The notes: a model not told the origin generated them from the letters alone. Positions 46,601 through 59,312 are shown, counted from the first letter of the stretch. The stretch is 64,000 nt of DNA from Puffinus mauretanicus (GCA_023333565.1 JAJKFH010003083.1:930001-994000), one strand, 5' to 3'. Made by a program: numbers and translations.

Positions 46601-49600
46601 GCTCCAGCCTCCTGCCATGCTTCTCAGGAGGAAATTCCCTTGGGATGTAACCGCCTTTTTTTTTTTTTGGAGAGATGCAGGAGCATTCACCTAACAGGGA
46701 GAAGCTCCAAGTCCTGCAGCCGTCCCACACGGGGCAGGTGCTGGGTGCGCCCCTGTCTACTGACAAATCCAGCAGAAACCCAGTAAGTTGTGCAGCACCG
46801 AGGCAGCCCTTGGGTTCACGAATCCCTCGAGAGAAGCGTTGCTGGGCAGGCCCAATGGCAGGAAACTCAGTCTTCTTCAGAACTGGTGTTTAGACTCTTC
46901 CACTCATTCAGCATTTCGGGCAGCCAGTAAGCCTTCAGGTTTCTAAGCAAGCACTCGGCACCTGACCGTTGCGAAAGGCTGCGGATGGAATTAGTGGATA
47001 GAAACCCCAGGTGAAAATTTCTAGGGTGAAACTGCCCCAGCCGTACAGCTGAGCCCAGCCAGAACTCAAAAAAGGTCAACAGGAACTTCAGTTCTGCTGT
47101 AAAGAGCCTGATTCTCAGGGCCTCTCTACAAATGCAGCAGGGATGTTTCCTGGGTAATAAGATACCTTAAAATTGGAGTAATTTTCCAAGATAAATGCTA
47201 TTGCGTGGAACATATAACCCCATTTTCCTTGCGAGCTGTGAAATTTTGATTATTACCATTGAGCTAGAAGGAAAACTTCTTGATACCAGTTGTACAGCAC
47301 TGATTTTGCAGTGTTAAGCCATTTAAATACTGTGGTCTGATTCTGGCCGTCCTGGAAGTGAAATGCTTGAGACTTCTGCTGGAGCAGGGAGCAAGGCTAG
47401 CCTGGTGTGAGTGTATTGATACAGTATTCAGGTAAGCTTCTAGTAGACATGAATTCAGCAGTAAAAGTCTTATGTAAGGTTTGTTCAAGTCTTTTAAGAC
47501 TTAAATCCATAACTGATAAGTGTGTTGCTGTTAGCAAATAACGAGCTGACCCCCAGCTACTTGGGAGAGCCTGTTTTAGTACGGGGGACAGATTAAAGAG
47601 TGAGCATCTGCAGACATCTATCTACGCTGCCTGTGCAGTAAGCCGCTGTTCGATAGTTTACCCTTCAATCCTTGCTAAGTGGCGAAAGGCAGGTTTCTTC
47701 ACCTGTAATCTTAAATAATGATGTTTGCCAAAGGCTTTGACAAGAGTTACATGCCAGAAGCCGTGCGTTAAGCAAGGTGCCCTTTATCCCTCACTGCAGA
47801 GCTATCTGCTCACAGGTTATCTCTCCTCCAAGCCTTGCCTCGTTGGCTCCCCCGTCCTTCAGCCCCCCAGCTGAGCTCCTTGTTTGCAGGGGTCGCTGAA
47901 GTCCAGCTGTTTGGTTCCAGAGGGTGAAGGGGGAAACGTGCACTGCTATGAGGATTTTAGTTAATTTTTTCTTACGTTGATGTGTTAGCTGAAGTCTTGG
48001 CATTCGTCTTCCCAGTGACAGCTGATAAAGCGTTACATCTTGTCCCGAGACCTTGTTTCGGGCCATAGTTGCAGTTGGCTGCAGTCTGTCTTGTAGCAGA
48101 TTTGCATCACTACCTTTGGCTGACGTTGGAAGAAGAGTTGAACCTGGCTCCTTTGAGCTAAAATCCTGATTTGGAATGAGGTGTTTCTTGGGCTTTGTCA
48201 GCAGAAAGGCAGACAACGAACAAAACCCTGAACCGCTCCATTTTTGTTGCTTAACCGCACAGTTTGAAAGAACAAGCGAATATGCTGAGAGTCAGTCCTT
48301 GTCGTCTGGCTTCGTTGCCTGGATGTAGAAACGTCTGCTCTGTGTGCACTAATTATAACCAAGGAGGAGAACAAGTGTATTGACATTACTCCACGCTCCA
48401 AATCTCTAGTCCAAGAAGAAACCGTACACCTCGATCTGGCTTCCGGGAAAATGTTGAATCTTGGAGTTAATCTCCTCCAAAGGGCATGTATCTCCCTTTT
48501 CTGTCACTTCTGCCCCTGTCTCTTACACACCAGGCAACCACTGCCATGAAGGTTTTTGCCTCCTTACGACACAGGGAGGAGAGAAGATGGGCTCTGCAGT
48601 CGCGTAGGGAGGCTCTTGGTAGGTTGGTACAGAGGGGAAGTGGTAAGCGGGAACGTGTCGAGAGAGAAGTGCAGAAATAGGAGGGTGGCAGGCAGACGTT
48701 CTGGTAGAAAGGCTCAAACGTGCTGCTGAGGTTGGAAGGAGCGTGACCTGGGGAACTGGCAGGGGTTTAGTTCCAGTACATTTCCACTGTCACAGGCACT
48801 GGTTAATAGTCCTTGTAATTATGCACCTTACGTCTGGCATCTGGAAATTTTGAAATTCATAGCTGACAGACACAACTTTTAGCCAACGTTTCCTTATGAG
48901 CTTTTATGGGAGGTTTTAAAGTCTCTTTCAGGGATCTAGCCTGTATTTAAATTCTTTGCAGTTCTGGTTTTAGGCTATGACATTGAATTCCCTTAATGCC
49001 ACTTTTGAATAAAATTTGTCAGCTAAAATTGTGTTTTCCTGTACAGTTGCTTACGGCTGAAGGATTTGGACATTAGTTGTTCAAAAGAAATAACAAGTTG
49101 AATTAAGTGAAACATGTAGCTGCTCTACTACCAGTATTTCCTTCACAATTCATAGTTTCGTTCACCTGAGAGGGTTTCTCTAGGGACATATACCAAATTC
49201 ATACCAGTCATATCGTAACTTCTCACTTGAATTAGTCAAGGCCTTTTTCATTGAGTCTCTTGGTGCGGTTTCCTTCTGTCTGTGTTTGCCAGAGAAGCGT
49301 GCCAGGTACTAGTGCTGCGCCGCTGAAGTAGCCCGTTGAAAAGACGTGGGTAGTTGAGAATCTCATTTGTGTAATGAGAAAGGCAAGTCCTGGCAGTTTG
49401 CAGGGCTAAATGTATTATCTGTAGAAGAAAGAAGCTAATTGCTTCCTTATTGTCAATATTTCAGCTATTGGTAATGCGTACGCGGTATTGAGCAACCCAG
49501 AGAAGAGGAAGCAATATGACCAGTTTGGAGACGAGAAACTCAACCCTGCTCGGCACGGACACAATCACTCGGACTTCCACCGCGGGTTTGAGGCAGACAT

Positions 49601-52600
49601 CTCCCCTGAGGACCTCTTCAACATGTTTTTTGGTGGTGGTTTTCCTTCTAGTAAGCACGTTAAACCTTAATCTCTTGAATGGGACCCAATCCTTTTGACA
49701 GAGCAACAATGCAGTAGTGGTTTATTTGGCCGTGCAAGGATTGCTGAGTTTGATGAGAGAGAGTTCTCCTTCACACATGACCTAAACACCTAGAGTTTTC
49801 TAAATTGTTCAGATGGGTACTTGGAGAACTCGGCATCCAGCAGGTAGTATCATCAGAGCTGGACTTCTTCCCAACTTCAGGTATTTGTTTGCATGCTGGC
49901 AACATTAGCTGTACTAGGTTGGGTTGAATGTTAGAACAAAAAATGACTTGCTTTAAGGCTAGTTGTAAAAATAATCCTATTTTGAAGAATCCTTTTCTGC
50001 TTGGTGGTTTTAGAAGTTAAATCTTCTCATCAGAACAAACTATGGTAATGCCTGGGCCTTGTTCTTGATCTATATCTGCTCTGCCACGCAGCTGAAGCAG
50101 TTTCTCTGAGATCAGTGTCCGCTTCCTTCTTTCCACTGTGTCGCATAAAAAAGAGGACAGTGTTATTTCTAGAGCGTAATTTAAACCTCTTGAATTGAAA
50201 ATTAAATCTGTGTCCTGTCTATCCACAGTACTGATCATGGTTTGGGTAGCAGGAAAGAACCGAGTGACTGTTCCTTCACTTGATCAGTTCTGATCAAAAA
50301 GACACAGATTTAATATAAGGATAAGGGTATTTTAGAAGACTCCCTTGTATTTGCTCTAGTCGGATTTGACTGGCAGTGGAGGCAGTGGTTCTTTGACCTC
50401 TGTGGACCAACTTGGAAAAATAAGTATTTTTGTTTCAATTGAGAAGATTTATTCTGGTAGCTCTTTCCTATCTGGTATGTAAGAATTAACACACTAATGT
50501 CAAGTACTTGCAAAGGCATCTTGAAGCCTTTTGCAGCATTCATGTTCTGCCTGTCAGAGAGGTAAAGCTACTCCAGTAAAAACAGCAGGGTGCTATTTTA
50601 GCTCAATCTTTTTTTCCTTTCCTCACTGTCCCAAGAGAATTCAGGACCGCTTTCTCAGCCGGTCTCCCTTTTCAGCTGTAGTTTTGACATTTAAAACAAG
50701 ACATGGAAGAGCTCTGGTTTTGGGGTGGAAAAACTACCAAAATTACTTCTTTTTGTAATTGTAATTTTTTAATCTAAAGTAAATTCAACTAGAAGCGAGG
50801 AGGCCTGTACAAGATGTTCTCTCTACATAGCTGACCCTGCTTTGAGCAGGAGGTTGGACCTCCCGAGGTCACTTCCAACCTGAATTTTCATATGATCCTA
50901 CAAAATCCTATAGATGGGTCTCTGTGCCCACCACCAGTTCGCCTTCAGACGTACCTGCTCGCTACGCCTTAGGAATACTCCTTTTTCAGCTGTGGCTTAT
51001 ATAGCTCATTTTGTAAATGTTGGCTTCAGCTGATAAATAGAATTTTTTTGTTTGAATTCTTTTATCAGTCTCCTCTGGAGTCCCATATCTGCTTCACCCT
51101 AAAGCTACAGCCATCCCTGTCAAGACAGCATGATGGAGTGGCTTGAGTCAGGGGCTTCGGCCCTGTGGCCTGCTGACCGAAACCATGGACAGGCACCTTG
51201 TACACTGGGACATACGCAGGGATCTCGGGAATAGCCCAAGTCTGCCAAATCACCATTTCACTGAGACATCCCAGCTCCAGCCTGGAAGCAGGCCAGCCAG
51301 GCAGATGTGCCCTCCTTCTTCCAGCTCTGAACTGGCTGGCATGCTGCTGGCTACGTGAAGTAGGCTGAACTGAGAGCAGTGGCAACGGCAGACCAGATCT
51401 AAGTGTGAGCACAGCGTGGATTCCTTTACAATCTCCTACATCTTTGCTGAGTGTGGCCCGGACCAAAGAAACAGATCAAGCCCATTCTGACAACGTTCAA
51501 AGTTAAAATTCCTGAATTTGCTGTTGTCAGCACCCAGTCTACTTTTTCCTACTGTGTTTTTATTGGTGAGGCTGACATGGAACATGGCCACCTTTTGTGG
51601 TTCCTTCCTGGCCAGCCAGCACCGTCTTATGCGCTCTGACTTTTGTGTAACAGTTTTCTTTTGCCTATAGGTAATGTTCACGTATACAGCAATGGCAGGA
51701 TGCGATATACCTACCATCAGAGGCAGGACAGACGAGAACATCAGGGTGATGTAAGTGGAGAACAGGCGGGGGCTGGGAGTCTAAAGGTTTTTCCGATACA
51801 TGAATTGCGAGCTAGTTGGTGTGACTGTCTTGTGAAACAGTCCTGCTTGTTTCCACCCCCCTGAACAGAAATCTGGAGTCGTGGGAAGTGAACTGCCTTC
51901 AGAATTTACACCAAGTTGCGGTTTAATTTACTGGTGGTTGTTCTCCCGGGACTCTCGTAGCTGTCGTCCAGTGGGGAAAACGCTGGTGTGTCTGGAAACA
52001 GTGCTGCCTTGAAATAACATTGCACCAGTAAAGTGTACCAGTCTTTACCACAGGATAAGCATTTCCTTTCTGATTTAATTCTATAATTTCAAAAGGTAAA
52101 TCCAGTTTTCAGATAATGTGGATACTCGTGGCTCCTCCCAACATGAACTCGTTCTCCCTTTTATTCCAGTATTGAAGATGGGGTGTTTCTAATCTGTGAT
52201 GCTTAATTAACCAAGGAAGACGCTTTATAGCATGAGCTATTTTTATGTTTTCTCACCACAGAAAATCCAATTATATCTCTAGGACTCCAAGCCCTCTGGT
52301 CTAGAGAAGTGAGAATGAGGGACTTCTTATTTAAGAGATCAGGGTTATATATTGAAGATTACTGTTTTCTGGTGATAGCCAATTATTTTTTTTTTAAAAA
52401 ACAAACAACAAGAACTTAAAGGGGAAAGTGTATTCTGCTGGAACTGGAGGGACCTCAGGAGATGAGGTAGAGGGGGAATTACTTTCATCTGACACTGAAG
52501 AGGGGAGAAGGCTTTCCATAAAACCAGTTCTGCTCACTAGCACAAGCAGGGCAGAAACCACATATGCTCTAGAAAAACAAAACATGGGCATGAGGCTTTT

Positions 52601-55600
52601 GAAATTCACTCACAAGGTTCCCCCTGCCAGTTCCCTCTGCCCTTTGTCACGTCTGGAGAAGGGGCAGTGGGTTTGGACCTTCGGAGTCACGCTGCCCTTT
52701 CTGGAGGGAACTGTGAGCTGCTGGGTTCCCCCCAGTTCTTTTGGGGTGCCTCCTAAGCCGAATGCCTGCAAAAAGCAGGAGAATCGAGGTTGCGTTAGGG
52801 CTGGGAGGGAGGGAGAGCGATGCTAGGGGATCCTAGTGTGCAAGTGATTGGGTGGCACTCCACTGTGTGTTTCTGTTCCTTCAGGGTGGCCTTGGGTTGT
52901 TTGTCCAGCTGATGCCTATCCTCATCCTGATCATTGTGTCTGCTCTCAGCCAGATGATGGTCTCCAGCCCACCCTACAGTTTGAGCCAGAGGCCGTTAGT
53001 ACCTGTTACTCTAAAACTTATCCAGCTGGGGAGGGGGGTGGGTTCTGGAGGGCAGGGTGGCGTGATGGGGTAGGGATCTAGGCTCTCTGTTTTTCCTGTC
53101 TTTTTTTGTTGCTGTTGTTGCTTTATCTCATCACACAGTTGCTCTTGCTGCCAGATGTCTCACACGTCAGTGAAGGCCTCCTGGTTCTCAAACAGGTCTT
53201 GAGATGGAAGGTGTGGGGAAGGTTGGAGGGTGCTCACTTGCCTAAGGGAGGAGCAGGGACCTTCTGCAGCCCATACCCACAGCTGTGGGTCTGTCCTAGA
53301 AAGGGACAGACGAGAGACTGTAGCCCAGCACTCACATCCCATATGCAGAATGAATTGAGATGTAGAGTTAAATTGGGGTGTGATAAACAAAAGCCAGATC
53401 TGTTCTTCATGAAAGCCTCAGTTTATGCCTAGTACAAAGCAATAGAGGAAGAGAAGAAGGTATAAAAGACACTCCTGTAGAGTAAAAGACACTCCCAGAG
53501 TAATCCCGTTTTTGAACTCTAATCTTGCCATGAAATAGCTATGGCCAGACATTTACTATGTGAAAGTGAAGCTGTTTTATTCTAGATCCTGTGGAAATGC
53601 CCCGATCTGCTCACTTGGCTGACAAATGAAATGAGTCTTTATTCTTACTCACTTTGCAGTGCCAACAAAGAATGGGAAAACAGGCTTGATTTCTGGCTGC
53701 TTGCATCATTCTTGACAACAGCTTAATGTATTTTCAGTGCAAGTTCCTTATGTGTATTTAAAGAGGGTAGGCTTGGTTACAGCCAGTGGCCCCTGTTTCG
53801 TTTCACAGGTTTCACATTTGCCATCGATGATGTTAAATACTATAAAACCCAGCTTAGCTTTCGGGTCCAAGGTAAAGACTGTGACATTTGTGCTTGGAAC
53901 CGAAAAGTGGAGCGGTTTTGAAGAGGGCACAGTGAAGGGTTCTTCTGAGAGGCTAAAGAGTATTGAGATGTGATTTCTGCAGTTGATAGTAGGACTATAA
54001 AATTAAGCATGATATATGTATACCAGTTTGTCTTATACTGGTGAAGAGGCAGTTTATGGGGCGAGAAGACATTCAGTGGAGGGCAGCTTTTAAGTGGGCA
54101 GGGATTTGCTTCCAGCCTTGTCAAGCTGTCAGAGGGAAGCCATCTCTGAGCCCCAGGGATTTCTCTGCTGCTCGGTTCCCCGTTCCCTCTGCTGTCCCTG
54201 TCTCTGCGTGCTTGACTAGCAGCAAGCAAACCGATTTGCAAGTTTGGATTTGGACAAGAGTGGCAAATGAGCTGTTCCAGTCCTCTGTCATTCTCCCTGA
54301 GTGACCAAGGCACTTCAAACGAAATTAGCTCGGGAGCAAAAGGCGTGCTGTGCCGGCAGGCGGTGCTGCTCGCTTGCTCGCTCGCGCCGGCAGCCGGGCC
54401 CCTTTTGCTGCCTGATGTAAAGGGAAATGCTGTGCTTGGCTGTCGTTTGGCGGAAAGCTGGAGCTCGCCGCGCTGAACTCAGTGAGCAGAAGGCGAGAAG
54501 CTTTTGAACCTGGTGAGGTTTTAATGGCGCACGGAGATTTTAATGCCACTTCTTGATAGTGAAGCTGGTTGCTGAGAAAGGCGATAGAATGGTCCTAAAG
54601 AACCATTTGTCACTCCGTTGCCTTTGTAAATCTCTTCCAAAAACTAGCTTTCTGCCAAAAGACCTGTCTAGTTGTGGGCCTCTCTGTGTCACCCGGCTCT
54701 TCATTAACACCTCATTGAATTTGCCTGACTTAATTGCATGTCTGACTTCAGGTGGCAGGTTTCTTGTGCCAGCTCCTGCCCTTATTTTCATGCTTCACAC
54801 TCCAGCATGCTGCTGAAGCTCTGTGAGCTTAAATACTCCTCCTTTGAGGGCATACTTTGTAGCCTCTCTAATTCATCTTTATACAGAAGAGGAATATGAA
54901 CTTTGGGAGAGCTTAGGGCTCCGTCTTGATGGGTAAAATAGTGAGCTGAGCTTCTTCCAGACCGCATCTCTGCCATCGGGCACTGCCGGAGATGCGTTAG
55001 CCTTTGTCTCAGAAAATGCCACGAGAGCTTTTTGGTCATGTTCAGTCTATCCGGTTACCCACCGCTCGTCCCTGAGTGCTGGACCTTGATGAAACGTGCA
55101 GGAGTCTTTGAATCACTCCTGTAAACCCTGATAACAGACTGAAGGGCGAGCCGGATGAGTTAATGTTTACACCTGGCTTAAGAATCGGGCTTGCTTTTAA
55201 TGCAGCAGCCAGCTGGTATTTATTATGGGAAACTTTGGGCACATCTCCAGTTGGAGCCGTTCCTGATGAATCCAGCGTTTGGGCACAGGTCCTGTGTTAC
55301 AGCTTGCAAACACGCCCTAGTGAGTATCTCTAGGTTTGCTGGAGTGTTGAGGAAAATAAGTACAGAGCTCTGTCTGAAATGCAAATCCACAGGGGTAGAG
55401 ATTTCCTTCTAGAAAGTGCTTTCTGTACTAGTCGGCGCAGGCTCGAGTGCAGAGCGGGTCTAATTTTGTTCTTGCAGCAACAGTGTTCGTTGCAGCATGT
55501 GATGTGGTAGAGGAAGCTGACGCTCTTGGGGTTAGCAGATATCTTAGCAGAGGGGACTGGGTTCGACCGACGGGCAGCCTTGCTGAGCGAGAGGGGGTTG

Positions 55601-57414
55601 CTGGGGAGCTGTGACAGCCAGCCCCTGCTCTGCCCTCACCTCGGCGCTGCCGTGCTCCGCTGCGCGGGCACCGTTCTGCCTCGCTGGCTGCTCTCACCCT
55701 GCACCGTGCAAGCATCAGCCTCCGAGCTTTGTAACCATCCTTGGGGCTCGCCGCCAAAAACAGATGGTGGTGTCGTCAGCAAGGAAATTGCAGAGAGGTT
55801 TAATTAGTGCTGAAAATTCTAATGAACACTTTATTTTAAGTGGGTTTAGGCCTTGGGCAATCTGCCTCAGAGTTATGTCTGTATTCAGAGCTCTGCCCAC
55901 CTAGCTAGAGGCCTGGCAGGTTTTCTCTCCCTGTGTTGGCGTTTCATTTCCACCAGAAATGCTTCTCCTTTCCAAACCTTCAAGTCTGTGGATGCATAGG
56001 AGTGATGTATGTTTTCAGCGGTTTGGTATCGTGGCGTGTTGTGCATTGTAAAGAGCTGGGAGCTTTCTCCTCTGCCCTTGAAGCGTGCCCTACACTGTTC
56101 TGCCTCTTCTCCCTGAACTAGGTCTGTGGGTCACATACAGAGGAGAGTGACAGAGCACTTGAAAGTCGTCTACTACGTATCCGAGAACTTTGCAGATGAA
56201 TATACGGGCACGAACCTGAAAAATGTTGAAAGGAGCGTGGAAGACGACTACATTGCAAACCTTCGAAATAACTGCTGGAAGGAGAAGCAGCAGAGTGAGT
56301 AGTGTGGGGTCGGGAGCGGAGGGTCTTGGCTGCTGCACGAGCTCGGCTTCAGAAAGGTCTTTTATTGGGGACTGAGTTATGCTAAAGTTATACTTTAACG
56401 TGGTGCGAGCACATTTCCTGTGTTATTGGCTTTTTTTCCTATCTATGAATTCGTGACAAATCCAGTATGTGGGTTTTTTTGTTTTGTTTTGGTTTTTAAT
56501 GCTGCTGTAGAACTGGTCAGACAGGAGTTCTGCCCCGGAGGTTCCCTGCCGTGTCAGTAGGATATCTCTGATTTCCAGTGGAGGGGCAAGGTTGCAGTCA
56601 TCTCATTTTCAGGAGGCCCCCGATAGCTCTGCGTAATATTTTAGTTGTTCGAGGACCGTGTCTGAAAGTCTGCCGTGTCCTCCATCCCGCATCCCATCCC
56701 TGCTCCGAAGGCTGCGGTGGCAGCACGGACGTCGCCTTGCCTGCTGCTGAAGGCACGCGGGGTTGGGAGGGACGGAGGTGATCTGGCCATCTGGCCAGGC
56801 AGCAGAGTGTGGCGAGGGCAGCAAACTGTTTGCCAAATCCCAGGGGTGACCTGACTTCTCTGCCCGCCCGTTCCCAGCAGGTGATGATTACAGCTCTCGG
56901 AGCAGTGGCCAGGGTAGGATCTGAGCGCCTGGGAGGCAGGAGGGGCTGTCAGAGCCCCCAGTGGTGCCAAATGAGGTCGATGCACCCAGCTCTGAGCCTC
57001 TGCGTTTCTGCTGGGGTAACCTTTGCGTAGGCTGCCTCATGTGCCTCCTGGGACTAGAGGCAGGTCCCGTCAGGTTCCGAAGGCTTTCCTTGGGATGGAT
57101 GAGCTGTCAGCAAACGTTACGCCCATCCTGTCCTAAAGGGCATGGGGCATTTCCTCAGCTTCATCCTGTGCTTCATCTCGCCTTGAAGAACTTGAGGTGC
57201 CTCCTGTTCCCAGCGCAGCCCGTGGTGGGACGTGACCTGGCGGGTGGGTCTCCTTCCACAGCGTCTGTAACGCTGGGCTTTTCCCTCTGCAGAGGAAGGC
57301 TTGTTGTACCGGGCACGCTACTTCGGAGACTCGGATCTGTACCAGCGAGCACAGAAGATGGGCACCCCCAGCTGTAGCAGACTGTCAGACGTTCAAGCCT
57401 CTCTGCACGGATAG
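40509..57414 (+). CDS. DNAJB12: DNAJB12, DnaJ homolog subfamily B member 12 (complete, eight coding exons)
   Basis: A tail-side-anchored ER J-protein whose cytosolic J domain recruits Hsc70 for folding and ER-associated degradation of membrane proteins. Exons: 40509-40641, 44518-44692, 46171-46316, 49465-49650, 51671-51750, 52885-52994, 56122-56294, 57293-57414. Total 1125 bases, 374 residues (human short form 375). Domains: N-terminal helical segment 1-45; low-complexity linker; J domain about 109-173 with HPD at 137-139 and [26 protein letters not shown] (193-211); one transmembrane helix about 243-265 ([19 protein letters not shown]); DUF1977 region to the end, finishing QASLHG. The start ATG sits in GCCGCCATGG, and an in-frame TGA at 40449-40451 with no ATG between excludes a longer N-terminus in this exon. 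DNAJB14 is the close paralogue. The start [11 protein letters not shown] and the overall match favour B12. Confidence 0.96.
40642..44517 (+). other. DNAJB12: DNAJB12 intron 1, 3.9 kb
   Basis: Begins inside the CpG island with long G runs (15 G at 40675-40689, 11 G at 40777-40787). It continues as GC-rich sequence to about 41.4 kb, then ordinary intron. A 257-codon minus-strand frame (40457-41230) is an effect of the GC-rich, stop-poor sequence. No exon or RNA gene was recognised. Confidence 0.85.
40651..40689 (+). other. G-quadruplex-type G-run cluster
   Basis: G tracts of 4, 7, 4 and 15 bases within 39 bases, on the non-template strand, starting 10 bases after the exon 1 donor. This is seen directly. 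Folding is inferred. Confidence 0.7.
44518..44692 (+). CDS. DNAJB12: DNAJB12 coding exon 2
   Basis: Acceptor CATTTCAG, donor AG|GTGTGT. Encodes [11 protein letters not shown] and then a polar linker with [20 protein letters not shown] before AVK. It ends in phase 2 (AG|G, Arg103). The linker is the most diverged part of the protein relative to human. Confidence 0.95.
44693..46170 (+). other. DNAJB12: DNAJB12 intron 2
   Basis: Donor GTGTGT, acceptor CTGGCAG. Nothing recognisable apart from ordinary intron sequence. Confidence 0.85.
46171..46316 (+). CDS. DNAJB12: DNAJB12 coding exon 3 (J domain, HPD)
   Basis: Acceptor CTACTGGCAG, donor AAAG|GTAAAG. Encodes [20 protein letters not shown], then [20 protein letters not shown] and PGATEAFK. 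The HPD triad needed to stimulate the Hsc70 ATPase is intact. Confidence 0.97.
46317..49464 (+). other. DNAJB12: DNAJB12 intron 3
   Basis: Donor GTAAAG, acceptor TTTCAG. No repeats or genes were recognised. Confidence 0.85.
49465..49650 (+). CDS. DNAJB12: DNAJB12 coding exon 4
   Basis: Acceptor ATATTTCAG, donor CTA|GTAAGC. Completes the J domain ([20 protein letters not shown]) and encodes the [15 protein letters not shown] and FFGGGFPS segment. Failure to splice here adds six codons and then a stop at 49668-49670. Confidence 0.97.
49651..51670 (+). other. DNAJB12: DNAJB12 intron 4
   Basis: Donor GTAAGC, acceptor CTATAG. It contains a plus-oriented CR1 3'-end fragment (50831-50905) and otherwise nothing recognised. 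Confidence 0.85.
50831..50905 (+). mobile_element. CR1 LINE 3'-end fragment, plus orientation
   Basis: CTTTGAGCAGGAGGTTGGAC, then CTCCCGAGGTCACTTCCAAC and a TGAATTTTCATATGATCCTA tail. This closely follows the avian CR1 3' terminus (GAGGTTGGAC...GAGGTCCCTTCCAACC...). About 75 bases remain. Confidence 0.85.
51671..51750 (+). CDS. DNAJB12: DNAJB12 coding exon 5
   Basis: Acceptor GCCTATAG, donor GAT|GTAAGT. Encodes [20 protein letters not shown] and REHQGD, 80 bases ending in phase 0. Confidence 0.97.
51751..52884 (+). other. DNAJB12: DNAJB12 intron 5
   Basis: Donor GTAAGT, acceptor CTTCAG. Ordinary intron. An open frame at 52428-52826 crosses it without recognisable content. Confidence 0.85.
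52885..52994 (+). CDS. DNAJB12: DNAJB12 coding exon 6 (transmembrane helix)
   Basis: Acceptor TTCCTTCAG. Encodes [20 protein letters not shown] and then [16 protein letters not shown], containing the membrane anchor. The end is set at CC|GTTAGT because it restores frame into the next exon (CC|G = Pro277, then SVGH as in human). This donor lacks the usual AG at -2/-1 and has T at +3. Confidence 0.92.
52995..56121 (+). other. DNAJB12: DNAJB12 intron 6
   Basis: Donor GTTAGT (weak), acceptor GAACTAG. It includes a small imperfect repeat of AAAAGACACTC near 53464-53495. No gene was recognised. Confidence 0.85.
56122..56294 (+). CDS. DNAJB12: DNAJB12 coding exon 7 (DUF1977)
   Basis: Acceptor CTGAACTAG, donor CAGA|GTGAGT. 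Encodes [40 protein letters not shown] and [17 protein letters not shown]. By topology this segment lies in the ER lumen. Confidence 0.96.
56295..57292 (+). other. DNAJB12: DNAJB12 intron 7
   Basis: Donor GTGAGT, acceptor TCTGCAG. Nothing recognisable beyond ordinary GC-rich intron. Confidence 0.85.
57293..57414 (+). CDS. DNAJB12: DNAJB12 coding exon 8 (C-terminus and stop)
   Basis: Acceptor CCCTCTGCAG. Encodes [20 protein letters not shown] and then [19 protein letters not shown]. Stop TAG at 57412-57414. Confidence 0.96.
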
Positions 57415-58318
57415 TCACCGCCCGCCCGCTCAGCAGAGGTCTAAGTACGAGCCGGTGATGCTTCCCCTGGCAGCGGAGCAGGGCACGATAGTGCTTTTCA
57501 TACTTACTTAAATCTCTGTTTGAGACACAGATCTTCACGAGTCTCCTCTGGATGCACACGCGTCACGGGGGGAAGCACTCCCCTCCGTCAAGCGTACACT
57601 CGTTAATTGGGAAATTGATTTTGTTTCGTTTGCGTGTCGGCACCCTCGGCTCTCTCCAAGCTCCCTGTTTTCTCTGGCACTGCCGCTGTCGGGTCTCTAG
57701 GAACAGAGCAAAAGCCCCGGGCGTGTTGGCGACTCAGCTGAGGTCTTGTCAACTGCGCGTTCGATACAGCGGCTCTGTGCGCCTCGGCTGGTTGGAAGTT
57801 TTTTTACCGGCCGTGGCAGCCAGCCGCCACATTTTAATGAACCTTTTTTTGGTTGCCGCCTTGTCTGTTTTACTGAAAAAGCTGTTATCCCCTGGCACTT
57901 GAAGCAATATGATGACAGGGATCGGACCCCTACCAAACAGATGTTCCTTGCCCTCCCGTTGCCTTCCCATGCCACTCGAGGAGAGCAAAGCAAATGGCCA
58001 GAGTTCACAGCAGGTTGTAGAAGGAACTTACTGCGTTAAACTGGGAATCAAAGTAAAAGCAGCTGAGGGGGAGTCTGGAAGAGTTGGGGGTTGGAGAGCT
58101 TGAATTAAGGCGAGCCCAGATAGCACGCGTGAGACCGCGTGTGCTGGGTCCGGGGAGAGCTGCACGAAAATAATGAAAAAAAATTGGCACGGAGTTTGGA
58201 GTCCTTTTTCTGCTTAATTTTCTGGGCTGATTTCGCCTACCAGATACCGCTGGGGTGGCTGTAAAACATACAGGTCCCTCCTACCACAAAATTATTTGAA
58301 AACAGGGTTTCTATAGAA

Positions 58319-58324
58319 AATAAA
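58319..58324 (+). terminator. DNAJB12: Candidate poly(A) signal AATAAA
   Basis: AATAAA about 0.9 kb after the DNAJB12 stop. No clear GU-rich element follows closely, so it is the weaker proximal candidate. Confidence 0.35.
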
Positions 58325-59312
58325 TCGGAGGGGAAGCTTGCACCAAGCGTTAGTTGTACGGACACCATTTAGGCTTGCAAAGGCTTGGGGACGGTGGACA
58401 TCTAGCTGCTTGATTTGTAGACACAAGGTTTAGCAGGGGAGGTTTTGTTTGGTTTTTATTTTCCTTGGCAAAGGGAGCGTGTCTGAAAGTTTGGCCTTTA
58501 AAGCAAATCCTCTGGGTCGTGTTCGGCCTTTTTTTGGGTGTATCCTGTTTTTGGAACCATTCTTATCTTGATACACCCGCTCTCTTGTTTTGATAACTGC
58601 GCCTCTTCTTTGACGATAGACCAGCATTAATTACCTGCTTTTCTTTAATTCCCTCTCTGTACCCATGGTCTGAAAAGAGAGCTGCTCTTAGGCAGAGGGC
58701 CCGCTGCGGATTGAAACAGCGCGACTGAAAAAGCTGCTGCCTGTAATGGGGAGGGGGGAAGGAATGGGGGAGGTACGGTGACAAGCGATTGTCCGGAGAC
58801 TGACACCGCTACCGCTTTTGTTCCCAGACTCTTGAAATGCCTGAAGACTTTTGGTGAAGTGCACTGAGCCGAGGTGACAGACTTGATATTTAAAAGAATC
58901 AAACCTTATCTTAAAAATGGAATTGGAGAATTAGCAACGCACAACTGCCCTCTTTCTGCCTGTCTCCGCCATTTGACCGAGGTCTCAGGCAGCGATTAGG
59001 ACAGGAAATCAAGGCTGCCCGTCTTCCTCCTTCCCTTCCGACACCGCTAGCGTGCGACAGTCTCGTTGCTCCTGGGATCCACAACCCCGAGAACAAACGC
59101 GTAGAGTATAAAATAACACGAGCGAACTGCAGAAGCCATGAAGCAAAAGGAGACCCTTCGCGACTGCGCTGGTCACTGCCGCCGGAGAGAGAAATTTGAC
59201 AATTTGGTGATAAAAGAAAACTTTAGGAAAAAGAGAAGAAAATATAATCTATTTAGAATTAATTTATAGCTGTATATATGTTGTACTTTTAAACTATGCA
59301 GGGGGTTGGATG

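Noticed and set aside
55556..55575. GGGTTCGACC resembling a tRNA B box
   Set aside because: No A box or cloverleaf could be built around it.
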